The notes under the pieces: generated by a model
What the model saw: only the letters and a program-made list of their open reading frames with translations
Told to the model about the DNA's origin: nothing
Databases searched by the model: none
Shown: positions 34,426 through 41,526 of the stretch, piece by piece
Layout: each line of letters opens with the position of its first letter
Numbering within the stretch: the first letter of the stretch is position 1
Program-made: the position numbers and the translations under genes
Source of the DNA: Palsa-1392 sp036493915
Lineage (GTDB): Bacteria > Verrucomicrobiota > Verrucomicrobiia > Chthoniobacterales > UBA10450
Reading direction: 5' to 3'
DNA: 64,000 nt
Assembly (NCBI GenBank): GCA_036493915.1
Contig: DASXPA010000137.1
Coordinates: 11,992 to 75,991, forward strand

Positions 34426-34992
34426 CTAACGCCCCGCTCGCGGCGCGTTCTCTTTCTGCATCCGTTTCAGCCGGTTGCGCAACGCCACTTTGGTCGCCGC
34501 GCTCATCCGATCGATAAAAAGGATGCCGTTGAGATGATCAACCTCGTGTTGCAAGGCGCGCGCGAGCAGACCGGTGGCTTCAATTTCAATCGGCTCTCCT
34601 TCGAGAGTTTCGGCCCGGGCGACAATCGCGGCGGCGCGCAGGATGTCAGCGGTGATCTCGGGAAAACTAAGGCAGCCTTCCACGCCAACTTCTGTTTCCG
34701 CGCCTAACGACAGCTCGGGATTCACCAGCACCAGCGGCATCGCCGTCGCCGGTTCCACTTCGGCGCCGTTTAACTTCATCGTGCTCGGCCGTTCTTCCAC
34801 CTGGCTCACATCGATGACCGTGAGCTGGAGCGCTTCACCGATCTGTTGCGCGGCCAGCCCGACGCCATTCGCTTCGCGCATCGTTTCGATCATGTTCGCG
34901 GCCAGCTCGCGAAGACATTCATCGACCTTCTCGATGCGCCTGCCTTTCGCGCGCAAGACCGGATCGCCGTAGCGGACAATGGGCAGTTTCAT
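34426..34992 (-). CDS. def: Peptide deformylase
   Basis: The 188-residue metalloenzyme has motif 1 GVGLAAQQIG, motif 2 EGCLSFP with the metal-binding Cys, and motif 3 HEVDHLNGILFIDRM with the metal ligands and catalytic Glu. It removes N-formyl groups from nascent proteins. Its start overlaps the upstream exbD stop (ATGA), so it is the last gene of a tonB-exbB-exbD-def operon, an unusual partner set; def is more often beside fmt. Its TAG stop lies in CCTAACGC. A full CCTAACGA copy is read on this strand as Ser-Leu-Gly. Confidence 0.95.
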   Translation of the reverse strand: MKLPIVRYGDPVLRAKGRRIEKVDECLRELAANMIETMREANGVGLAAQQIGEALQLTVIDVSQVEERPSTMKLNGAEVEPATAMPLVLVNPELSLGAETEVGVEGCLSFPEITADILRAAAIVARAETLEGEPIEIEATGLLARALQHEVDHLNGILFIDRMSAATKVALRNRLKRMQKENAPRAGR

Positions 34993-35399
34993 TTTCCGGC
35001 ACCCTGAGTGAAAGCCGGGAGGTTCTTCACCCCGGCGAGTTTGAGCGCGTCCATCACTTTTACGATGATGCCGAAGGAGGCTTTCGTATCAGCCTTCAAG
35101 ACTAACGAACTCTTCCGCTCCGGCGGGAGATTGGTGATCGCTTCCTGCAGTTTTTCCACGGCGATCGTTTTGCCGTCGAGCTTGAGCCCATCGTTCGCAT
35201 CCACGCTCACGATCGCGTGCTGCAGCTCGGCCGGTTTTGAGGTCGAGGTTTTCGACTCGGGGAGATTGATCTGCACCTCCGGTTGATCGGTTTTGAAAGT
35301 CGTCGAGACGACAAAAAAGATCAGCAGAATCGTCAGGATATCGACGAGCGATACGATGATGATCGACGGCGCGCGGCGCTTCCGGACGGCAAACTTCAT
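34989..35399 (-). CDS. ExbD/TolR-family biopolymer transport protein
   Basis: The 136-residue protein has one N-terminal TM helix with the conserved aspartate (SLVDILTILLIFFVVSTTF) and a periplasmic domain ending VMDALKLAGVKNLPAF. The aspartate lies in the proton pathway of ExbB-ExbD/TolQ-TolR motors. It lies 21 bases after exbB and overlaps def by four bases. This ExbD is clearly different in sequence from the two ExbD proteins near 57 kb, so the two systems are not recent copies of each other. Confidence 0.88.
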   Translation of the reverse strand: MKFAVRKRRAPSIIIVSLVDILTILLIFFVVSTTFKTDQPEVQINLPESKTSTSKPAELQHAIVSVDANDGLKLDGKTIAVEKLQEAITNLPPERKSSLVLKADTKASFGIIVKVMDALKLAGVKNLPAFTQGAGK

Positions 35400-35420
35400 G
35401 GAGAGCGATCGCGCGGCTCG

Positions 35421-36152
35421 TCAGGTCAAAGGGGTTGCCGCGTGTGTCATCGCGGGCGGAGCTATCGGCGGAGCGAGGCGTGAAGACATCCCCTCCGGGA
35501 TACGCCCATAGTAACATTTGCTGATTAGTTCCACGACCAGCGTCTCCATTTCCACCGACATGACCTCGACCTTTTTCGAGAAGTAGCTGAAGGCGATCAA
35601 TGTCGGCACCGCGATCGACAATCCGAAAACAGTCGCGTTGAGCGCTTCGGAGATGCCAAGAGCAATCACCTTGGTATCGGCCGTGCCAGCGGTAAGACCG
35701 AGATGGGAAAAGACGTGCACCAGTCCGGAGACGGCGCCGATCAGGCCTAACAATGGCGCGATGCCGGTGATGATCTCGAGGACGATGAGGCCGCGCTCGA
35801 GGATCACCATTTCGTGGCGCGCCCGGGTTTCGACCACTTCCACGTTTTCCGAACGCGGCGCGCGGAGATGCTGTAAGGCGACACGCACGATGCGGGCGAG
35901 TGAGGAATCATCTTCCAGCACAATGCGTGTGAGCCGCTCTGGATTTCCGCCGGGCGAGAGTCGCTCGATCTCGCTTTCGAGCACGAGTGGGAGCACGTTT
36001 TTTCGCCGCAGCGCCACCGTCCGCAGAATGATCACCGTCAACGCGACGATTGAGCAGATGAGCAAAGGCCACATGAAAAGGCCGCCCCGAAGAAGGAAAT
36101 CGATGACTGCTTGGAAAGGACTGGTCGCATCCGCGAGAAAGAAAGTCGTCAT
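35421..36152 (-). CDS. ExbB/TolQ/MotA-family proton channel protein
   Basis: The 243-residue protein has three hydrophobic segments: LFMWPLLICSIVALTVIILRTV, IVLEIITGIAPLLGLIGAVSGLVHVF and the conserved ALNATVFGLSIAVPTLIAFSYF. GIAPLLGLIGAVSGL and EALNATVFGL are the family signatures. With ExbD it uses proton motive force to energise TonB. Its start overlaps the tonB-like gene by four bases. No N-terminal signal extension is present, unlike the second system's ExbB. Confidence 0.88.
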   Translation of the reverse strand: MTTFFLADATSPFQAVIDFLLRGGLFMWPLLICSIVALTVIILRTVALRRKNVLPLVLESEIERLSPGGNPERLTRIVLEDDSSLARIVRVALQHLRAPRSENVEVVETRARHEMVILERGLIVLEIITGIAPLLGLIGAVSGLVHVFSHLGLTAGTADTKVIALGISEALNATVFGLSIAVPTLIAFSYFSKKVEVMSVEMETLVVELISKCYYGRIPEGMSSRLAPPIAPPAMTHAATPLT

Positions 36153-37168
36153 CGGTTCGCGAAAATCGTGAAGGTTTCCTCCATTGTAAAGTGACCTTCG
36201 GGCAGAGTCGGGAGGAGGTCGTCGGGAATCGGCGGGAACTTCGTCTCCTCGACCGAACGCAGGGCAATGCTCGCCGTCGCCTCCGTCGTCGTGTTCTCGG
36301 TCACGCGGAGGTTTTTGATCGTGCCGTCGGCAAGAATGTCGAAGCTGACGGCGGTGGTGCCAATGCTCGCAAGGTCCATGCGCTCGCCGATGTAATAATA
36401 CCAGCGCGAGCCGATCGCGTCTTCGATCTGCTTTTTGTAACGGCCGAGCGGGGTGCCGACGGCGTTGACGGCCGAGCGGCCGCGGTTGGTGATCCCGCCG
36501 CGGATGATGGTCTGCTGCTGGAGATCGCGATAAGCCGAAGCCGGGGTGGGCGGGGTGGCCGACTCTTCCGGTGTCGGAGTCGGGGTGACGCTCGGTGTGG
36601 GGGCTTGCGTTGCTTCCTCCGTGCTTGGCGGCGAAGGAATCGGCGTCGGCGTTTTCGTGAGGAGCGCGAGTTGGTCCTCTGCCGGGGTGGGGGTAACGGA
36701 CTCGTTAGGCGTGGGGGTCGGGGTCGACTTTGGCGGAGCGCTCGGCGCTGGGGTCGGCTGTGGTTGCGCACCCTTTTGCGCGAAAGATTGTTCGTGCGTT
36801 TCGAGGTTCATGAAAGGACGTTCCTTCCCGTCCTGACCCGGGAAAAAGTTGTCTTTCTTGGCCGCTTTCTCCGAGGCGGCGACCGAGTTCTCATTCGCTT
36901 CGAAAGTTTTCTCCTTTGGCGCCACGGCGGACTTGCGCGACTCATCGACCACCGTCGTCGGGGCGTTTTTTGGGACGAGGGGCCGCGGCGTTGCCTCGGG
37001 CGGCGGCTCCACGATCGTCAACTGCGGCGCGGCCGCTTCCGTTTCCTCGGGCAGGATCGGCTCTGTCTTGCCGGCAAAAGCTGCCAGGGAGAGCCCGATG
37101 AGCAGATGGAGAACGAGCGAGGCGAGCACAGCCCACCAGATTTTTCGCCGATCCCGATTTGGTTCCAT
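36149..37168 (-). CDS. TonB-like energy transducer with long Pro/Thr linker
   Basis: The 339-residue protein has a basic N-terminus and one TM helix (IWWAVLASLVLHLLIGLSLAAF). About 180 residues rich in Pro, Thr, Ser and Glu follow (TPTPTPNESVTPTP, TPTPIPSPPS). The C-terminal domain (YKKQIEDAIGSRWYYYIGE, AVSFDILADGTIKNLRVTENT, FPPIPDDLLPTLPEGHF) is of the TonB/TolA-like kind. It would span the periplasm to an outer-membrane receptor; no receptor gene is near. The ATG at 37168 is the first at the conserved start. Sequence of the C-domain is nearer to TolA than to classic TonB, so a Tol-Pal-like role is possible. Confidence 0.75.
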   Translation of the reverse strand: MEPNRDRRKIWWAVLASLVLHLLIGLSLAAFAGKTEPILPEETEAAAPQLTIVEPPPEATPRPLVPKNAPTTVVDESRKSAVAPKEKTFEANENSVAASEKAAKKDNFFPGQDGKERPFMNLETHEQSFAQKGAQPQPTPAPSAPPKSTPTPTPNESVTPTPAEDQLALLTKTPTPIPSPPSTEEATQAPTPSVTPTPTPEESATPPTPASAYRDLQQQTIIRGGITNRGRSAVNAVGTPLGRYKKQIEDAIGSRWYYYIGERMDLASIGTTAVSFDILADGTIKNLRVTENTTTEATASIALRSVEETKFPPIPDDLLPTLPEGHFTMEETFTIFANR

Positions 37169-37255
37169 GAGTGCTTTTGTCGCTGCAGGAGAGTGAGCCG
37201 TCGGATGAAAGCGCGCCGCGCGCCGGCCCAAGCGATTTTCCGGCGGGAAATTATC

Positions 37256-38128
37256 TCAGCTCCTCCGGGCTGACAACCGGCGCGGGCTCGTCTTGCGCGC
37301 GTGATGAAAGAGATATTGCTGCGCGTAACCGCCATGTCCTCCGAAATATTTCGCGCTGAACTTCTGCAATTCGCCGGGCCGGAACTTGCGCCGCCGCGGG
37401 AAATATTTTTCGCGAAGGACGCGCTCGACCCAGACGTCGATCGGAAACGCGCGCAACCGTTCATAGGCGAAGAGCATCACGCAATGCGCGACCTTGATCC
37501 CAACCCCGGGCAGCGCGCAGAGCTGCGCGCGCAATTCCTCATCGGGAAGCATGGCAATTCGCTCAAGGTTCACCTCGCCGTTGGCAACGAGCCGCGCCGT
37601 GGCGAGGAGATTCTTCGCCCGATAACCGAGTGCGCAATCGCGCAAGGTCGCTTCTTCCAGCTCTGCGATTCGTCGCGCTGTGGGATACGTGTGGACGGTC
37701 GCCCCGTCTAACGAACGCGCTTCGCCGAAGCGCCGTCGCAGCGTCTGCGAAATCTGCCGGATGTGCACGACCTGTTTCATCGAAGAGGTGATGAAGGTGG
37801 CGAGGCATTCCCAGCGCGGCTGCCGCATGATGCGCAAGCCGCGGCAATAACTGCGCGCCGCTTGCATCGCGGGATCATCAGGCAAACTCGCGCCGATCTC
37901 TCCGAGTGGATGATCGAGGGCAAAGTAGCGGGCGCAGATTTCCGCGCTGCCGCGACTGACGAAAAGCGGTGTGCCGCGCTGCTCGAGGTAAACTGCGCGT
38001 TCGCCGATCGTCCCGACAAATCCCGCGCCTAACGACTCCCAATGAAACGTTTGCCCGGAGTCGAGAGTGAGCGCGAGATCGAAATCCGGCGCCGGAATTG
38101 CGACAAGTTTGCGAGCGCTCTTTGCCAT
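37256..38128 (-). CDS. 8-oxoguanine DNA glycosylase/AP lyase, OGG1-like
   Basis: The protein is about 290 residues. It has the OGG1 N-domain (FDLALTLDSGQTFHWE), RWECLATFITSSMKQVVHIRQ, and the helix-hairpin-helix LCALPGVGIKVAHCVMLFAY with the Schiff-base lysine in GIKVAHC. The catalytic Asp is in FPIDVWVER. It excises oxidised guanine. I prefer the ATG at 38128 (MAKSARKL) because the diverged copy at 41172 starts equivalently (MAKNSREL), and the ATG at 38143 falls within a palindromic repeat. A Cys-free C-terminal tail is short. A CCTAACGA copy is read as Ser-Leu-Gly. Confidence 0.88.
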   Translation of the reverse strand: MAKSARKLVAIPAPDFDLALTLDSGQTFHWESLGAGFVGTIGERAVYLEQRGTPLFVSRGSAEICARYFALDHPLGEIGASLPDDPAMQAARSYCRGLRIMRQPRWECLATFITSSMKQVVHIRQISQTLRRRFGEARSLDGATVHTYPTARRIAELEEATLRDCALGYRAKNLLATARLVANGEVNLERIAMLPDEELRAQLCALPGVGIKVAHCVMLFAYERLRAFPIDVWVERVLREKYFPRRRKFRPGELQKFSAKYFGGHGGYAQQYLFHHARKTSPRRLSARRS

Positions 38129-38137
38129 TTCGTATTT

Positions 38138-38242
38138 TGTCATTCTGACCGCAGCGAAGAACCTCGCAACTTATCCGAGGTTTCGTTTGGTCTGCATCGC
38201 CGCGAGTGGCTCGCGAGATTCTTCGCTGCGCTTTGGATGACA
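38138..38242. repeat. REP-like palindrome, family A
   Basis: The left arm begins TGTCATTCTGACCGCAGCGA at 38138 and the right arm ends with GGATGACA at 38242; both arms carry GCAGCGAAGAA or its complement. The 105-base element separates ogg1 from the symporter remnant. The gene-distal copy at 41182 is its more degenerate counterpart in the duplicated segment. Confidence 0.65.
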
Positions 38243-38400
38243 AGTCTATCGCCGTTCCCGTTTCGTCCGCCGGAAAATTCCCTGGCGCTTCACGAATTCT
38301 GGCAGCTAACAACCAACCGGTGGATGGACGCTCCGCCATCGATAGCAGAGTTCTGCTCATCTATTTTTTCCTCTCCATTGGGCCCGAAAGAAGGACAACC
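38243..38400 (+). pseudogene. Remnant of symporter 5' end (duplicate of 41450-41624)
   Basis: GGAAAATTCCCTGGCGCTTC followed by an ATTCTGGCAGCTAACAAC stretch and GTGGATG...CGATAGC.GAGTTCT.CT.CT..TTTT aligns with the leader and first roughly 33 codons of the Na+/solute symporter gene at 41527. The copy carries indels and ends at GGACAACC (38400), where similarity stops. Together with the ogg1 5' remnant at 41055-41172, this shows that the ogg1-symporter junction exists twice. The rest of the 395-base gap up to 38538 shows nothing recognisable. Confidence 0.7.
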
Positions 38401-38538
38401 TTGAGAGCTTCGGCCCTTGGCGGTGACTCATCCTTGGGTGGGGCGGGCGCTCGCTTCCCCGTCGCGGCCGAGACCAAGCGCGAACGAAGATCAAATTTAC
38501 GCGATCAACAAGATCGGTGGCGACCGATCGCCGCAGGG

Positions 38539-40800
38539 CTAAAACGCGCTTCGAGTCAGTGCCCAGGTGAGCTGGTCGGGCACCACCGACGTTCCGTGCG
38601 CGGCGGCCTCGGGGACAGAAAATGAGAGATAGTCCTGCGCCCCGTTTACATTGCCCGCCAACCATGCGCTCGTCGCGATCGCGGGGTCGAGGCTATTGCT
38701 GAGCAGTCGCGCGTCGCTGCTGACATGCAGACTGCCGATATTGTTGTTTGTGACGAGAGAGGCTCCATTCGGTAAAAGAATCACGATTCCTTCGCCTGCC
38801 TGGGTCGAAGTATTCTCGGTCGGGTTCGGGAGAGCCGCGGCGGAGCCCTCTAACGGCACGACGCCCCCTTGTGCGCCGAAATACGGATCGCTGCACGTGA
38901 CCTTGGTGATGGAGAGGGCGTCCAGGTTGTTCACCCCGGCGGCCAACGTTTTGAACTCGATCGTTACGTTGAAACTCTTGTTGCCGTTCACGCGAACGGT
39001 TTGCTGGGTCGAATCAAGGTACTCATAATGATACTTCGCGTTGAATTGACCGAAGTAAGTGCCTTCGTAGATCGAAGGCGCGAAGACTCCGTTCCCCACC
39101 GCGATCATGGCGACCGCGGCGATGCCCGGATCGGCGTCGCTTCGCGCCGCGATCGTGACCGGCCCTGGCGGCGGCGTGGTCGGCGCCAGATAAACGCCGG
39201 TCGCCGAAATAGTGCCGACGGTGCTGTTGCCGCCCGGTATTCCATTCACGCTCCAGACCACGCCGGTATTCGCCGTGCCATCCAGTCCGAGGCCGAAAGC
39301 CTGCCTACCGCCGGGAACCACCGCGACCGAAGTGGGCGAGATGGCGAGCGAAAGCGGGAGTGTGGTCTGCGGCAACCGAAATACCTCCACCAATGCGACA
39401 CCGGTGGTATTGTTTTTCCCGCGAATGATCGCGGTGTAATTGCCGGGATTTAATGTGGCTACGATTGCGCTCTCCATGTTACTCGAAGGCGCGACGCCGG
39501 TCTGGCTGATTTCCGTTTGCTGCGAGTCTTTCCAATTGTCGTTGGCGACGATCAGCTGGCCGGTCGCGTCGTGCAGTTCCAACACCGGATCGGCCAATGT
39601 CCCGGCCACCCCAGCGGAGGCGAGCGACGGTCCGAGGCCCCGAATGATCACGCGTTGCGCCGACGCGCCCTGAACGATGAAACCGCCGATCATCACGTTA
39701 TCATCCTCCTCGACGCGACCGCGCGTGGAGATGTTGGCCAGGTCGTTATCTGAGGAACTGGCGAGATCGTAGGCCTCGACCAGGCCGACGCCGGTGGCGC
39801 CATGGGTTCCGCGGACGATCGCAGTGTAGTTGCCCGGCGGGAGGGTGGCGATGAGCGCACTTTCGCGTGGGTCGGTAGGAGCCACGCCTGTCGCCCGCAC
39901 ATTGATCGCGTCGGTGTCCTGCCAGTTATCGTTCGACTTGATGAGGACGCCGTTGCGGTTGTAAAGCTTCAGCGTCGGATCGGCCAGCGCATCGGTAACG
40001 CCTGCCGCTGCCAGCGAAGGTCCGATCGCGCGCACGATCACATTTATCGGCGTGGCGCCCTGAACGATGAGACCGCCGATGAGAACATTGTCGCCGGTCT
40101 CCACTCGCAGGCGCGTGGAGATATTAGCGAGGCGGGCGAGCGATATCGGCGGGCCGTAAAGGCTTTGCGCACCGTCGACATCATCCTGCGCCAGCGTGTC
40201 CAGATCGCTCGGTGCGAAATTCATCTGCGCGGTAGCGTGTTGCGGCGGGTTGCCGCGATCGGGATAGTCAAGCCCGAGAACGCGGCCGAATTCGCGTAGC
40301 GCTACGCGGCGAAAATCAAAGAGCGTTCCGCCGCCGCTCGCGGTTCGAAGGGGGCCGCGATACGAGTTATAAGGGAAGTGATTGTTAAAAATCACATCCG
40401 ACTCTGTGATGTGACCATCCGCTGCCGTCGTGATTACGGTCAGCGCCGCCACGTCGCTCCCGAAGCTGCCGAATGGTGTAGTGGAGTCGAAATAAACTGA
40501 GTTCTTTCCGTCTCCCGCGACGCGCGGAATCGTCGAGTCTCGTACCACCTTGAATCGCGCCCGGCCGAGCACCTCGTTCCAGATCGCGAGCGCGCTTTCG
40601 GCGGCCGGTCCCCATGTTGTGTTACCGTCCAGCAGCGTCGTGCCTCCCGTGTCCCCGAGCTGGAGTTGCATCACGATATCTCCATCGGCCCAGCCGAGTG
40701 TGGGGGTGCCGTTCGATCGCGCGATGCGAAATGCTTCTGTCTGTAAGGATCCGGCGAGCAAGACGATCGCCGTTAATGAGCCTGGATGCCGGAATTTCAT
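38539..40800 (-). CDS. Secreted matrixin-like protein with destroyed zinc site, two LANISTR repeats and an Ig-like domain
   Basis: The 753-residue protein has a signal peptide (LTAIVLLAGSLQTEA), a matrixin-like domain (about 25-220), two tandem repeats of about 122 residues (224-345 and 354-475) and a bacterial Ig-like domain (about 485-575). The repeats share LANISTR..VE..DNV.IGG.IVQG, IGPSL/LGPSL, NDNW, TGVAP and PGNYTAI.RG. In the first domain the expected HELGHxLGLDH is REFGRVLGLDY (169-179): all three zinc-ligand histidines are replaced, so protease activity is not expected. The last 175 residues are unrecognised. The gene lies between two copies of the ogg1/symporter junction and contains no CCTAACGA. 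Confidence 0.75.
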   Translation of the reverse strand: MKFRHPGSLTAIVLLAGSLQTEAFRIARSNGTPTLGWADGDIVMQLQLGDTGGTTLLDGNTTWGPAAESALAIWNEVLGRARFKVVRDSTIPRVAGDGKNSVYFDSTTPFGSFGSDVAALTVITTAADGHITESDVIFNNHFPYNSYRGPLRTASGGGTLFDFRRVALREFGRVLGLDYPDRGNPPQHATAQMNFAPSDLDTLAQDDVDGAQSLYGPPISLARLANISTRLRVETGDNVLIGGLIVQGATPINVIVRAIGPSLAAAGVTDALADPTLKLYNRNGVLIKSNDNWQDTDAINVRATGVAPTDPRESALIATLPPGNYTAIVRGTHGATGVGLVEAYDLASSSDNDLANISTRGRVEEDDNVMIGGFIVQGASAQRVIIRGLGPSLASAGVAGTLADPVLELHDATGQLIVANDNWKDSQQTEISQTGVAPSSNMESAIVATLNPGNYTAIIRGKNNTTGVALVEVFRLPQTTLPLSLAISPTSVAVVPGGRQAFGLGLDGTANTGVVWSVNGIPGGNSTVGTISATGVYLAPTTPPPGPVTIAARSDADPGIAAVAMIAVGNGVFAPSIYEGTYFGQFNAKYHYEYLDSTQQTVRVNGNKSFNVTIEFKTLAAGVNNLDALSITKVTCSDPYFGAQGGVVPLEGSAAALPNPTENTSTQAGEGIVILLPNGASLVTNNNIGSLHVSSDARLLSNSLDPAIATSAWLAGNVNGAQDYLSFSVPEAAAHGTSVVPDQLTWALTRSAF

Positions 40801-41054
40801 GGGCTGGGAAAGCCGCCGGTTCGATCTACTGAGTTGGACCAGGTCAAGATTGATGTGCTGCGATGTCCCGCCTTGCGGTCAGCTGCAGGCCTTCGGCAGA
40901 AAGCGCGGCGATTTCTAGATAGCATTTGCTGCGCCAGGCAGCGCTGGCTCCGGATTCTGGATGGCTTCGCGCTTTACTGCCGTCGTTATCGCTCTCGCGG
41001 CGCTTGCTCTCTTACACCGATCACTGGGGGTGGCTCCCAGGCTCGTTAGGCATG

Positions 41055-41172
41055 CCAGCGCGGCTGCCCCGCATGAAGCGCAAAGCCGCGGCAATAGCTG
41101 CGCGCCGCATGCATCGCGGGTAAGCGCGAGATCGAATTTCGGACGCCTGAGCTCGCGAGAGTTCTTTGCCAT
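41055..41172 (-). pseudogene. Remnant of ogg1 5' end (duplicate of 37811-38128)
   Basis: Reading from 41172 the frame gives MAKNSRELRRPKFDLALTRD, a diverged version of the OGG1 N-terminus, then loses similarity. About 195 bases are deleted before similarity resumes at 41055-41120, which matches 37811-37873 at most positions. It is the mirror part of the duplication described at 38243. The remainder of the 726-base gap (40801-41526) holds palindromic repeats and the symporter leader. Confidence 0.7.
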
Positions 41173-41181
41173 CTCCTACCT

Positions 41182-41284
41182 TGTCATTCTGAGGGAGCGA
41201 GGAACCCGGCGAATTATCGCGAGTTTCGTCTGGCCTTGCGTTGTCGCGAATGGCTCGTGAGAGTCCTTAAAAAACTCAGGACAG
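41182..41284. repeat. Degenerate REP-like palindrome, family A, in duplicated segment
   Basis: TGTCATTCTGAGGGAGCGAG begins the left arm, and the right side ends CTCAGGACA. The central part (GAGTTTCGTCTGGCC, CGAATGGCTCG) aligns with the element at 38138-38242, so this is the duplicated copy. Confidence 0.5.
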
Positions 41285-41327
41285 GCTCTTGGTTCCGTTG
41301 CCAATGACGTGGTTGCATCACCGCCTG

Positions 41328-41394
41328 TTGTAGGGCGACCGCTCCGGTTGTGGGGTTTCGTGAACTCTGGACAGGCGAAGCGCCCGCCCTACAA
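41328..41394. repeat. Palindromic repeat with TTGTAGGGCG ends
   Basis: TTGTAGGGCG (41328-41337) and CGCCCTACAA (41385-41394) are perfect 10-bp inverted ends around about 47 bases including GCTCCGGTTGTGGGG. It is absent from the paired segment near 38.25 kb, so it was inserted after the duplication or lost from the other copy. TCGTTAGG follows at 41439. Confidence 0.5.
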
Positions 41395-41526
41395 TCTGGC
41401 GTCATCCGCACGAATAATTACGCCCCTGTGTTCGGGGTTCGTTAGGATGACAGGTTATCGCGCCTCCCCTTCGGCTCATTGGGAAATTCCTTGGCGCTTC
41501 CTGGAAATTCTGGCAGCTAACAACCC

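Noticed and set aside
36191..37273. 360-residue plus-strand open frame opposite the TonB-like gene
   Set aside because: It is Arg/Gly-rich shadow sequence of the Pro/Thr linker on the real minus-strand gene.
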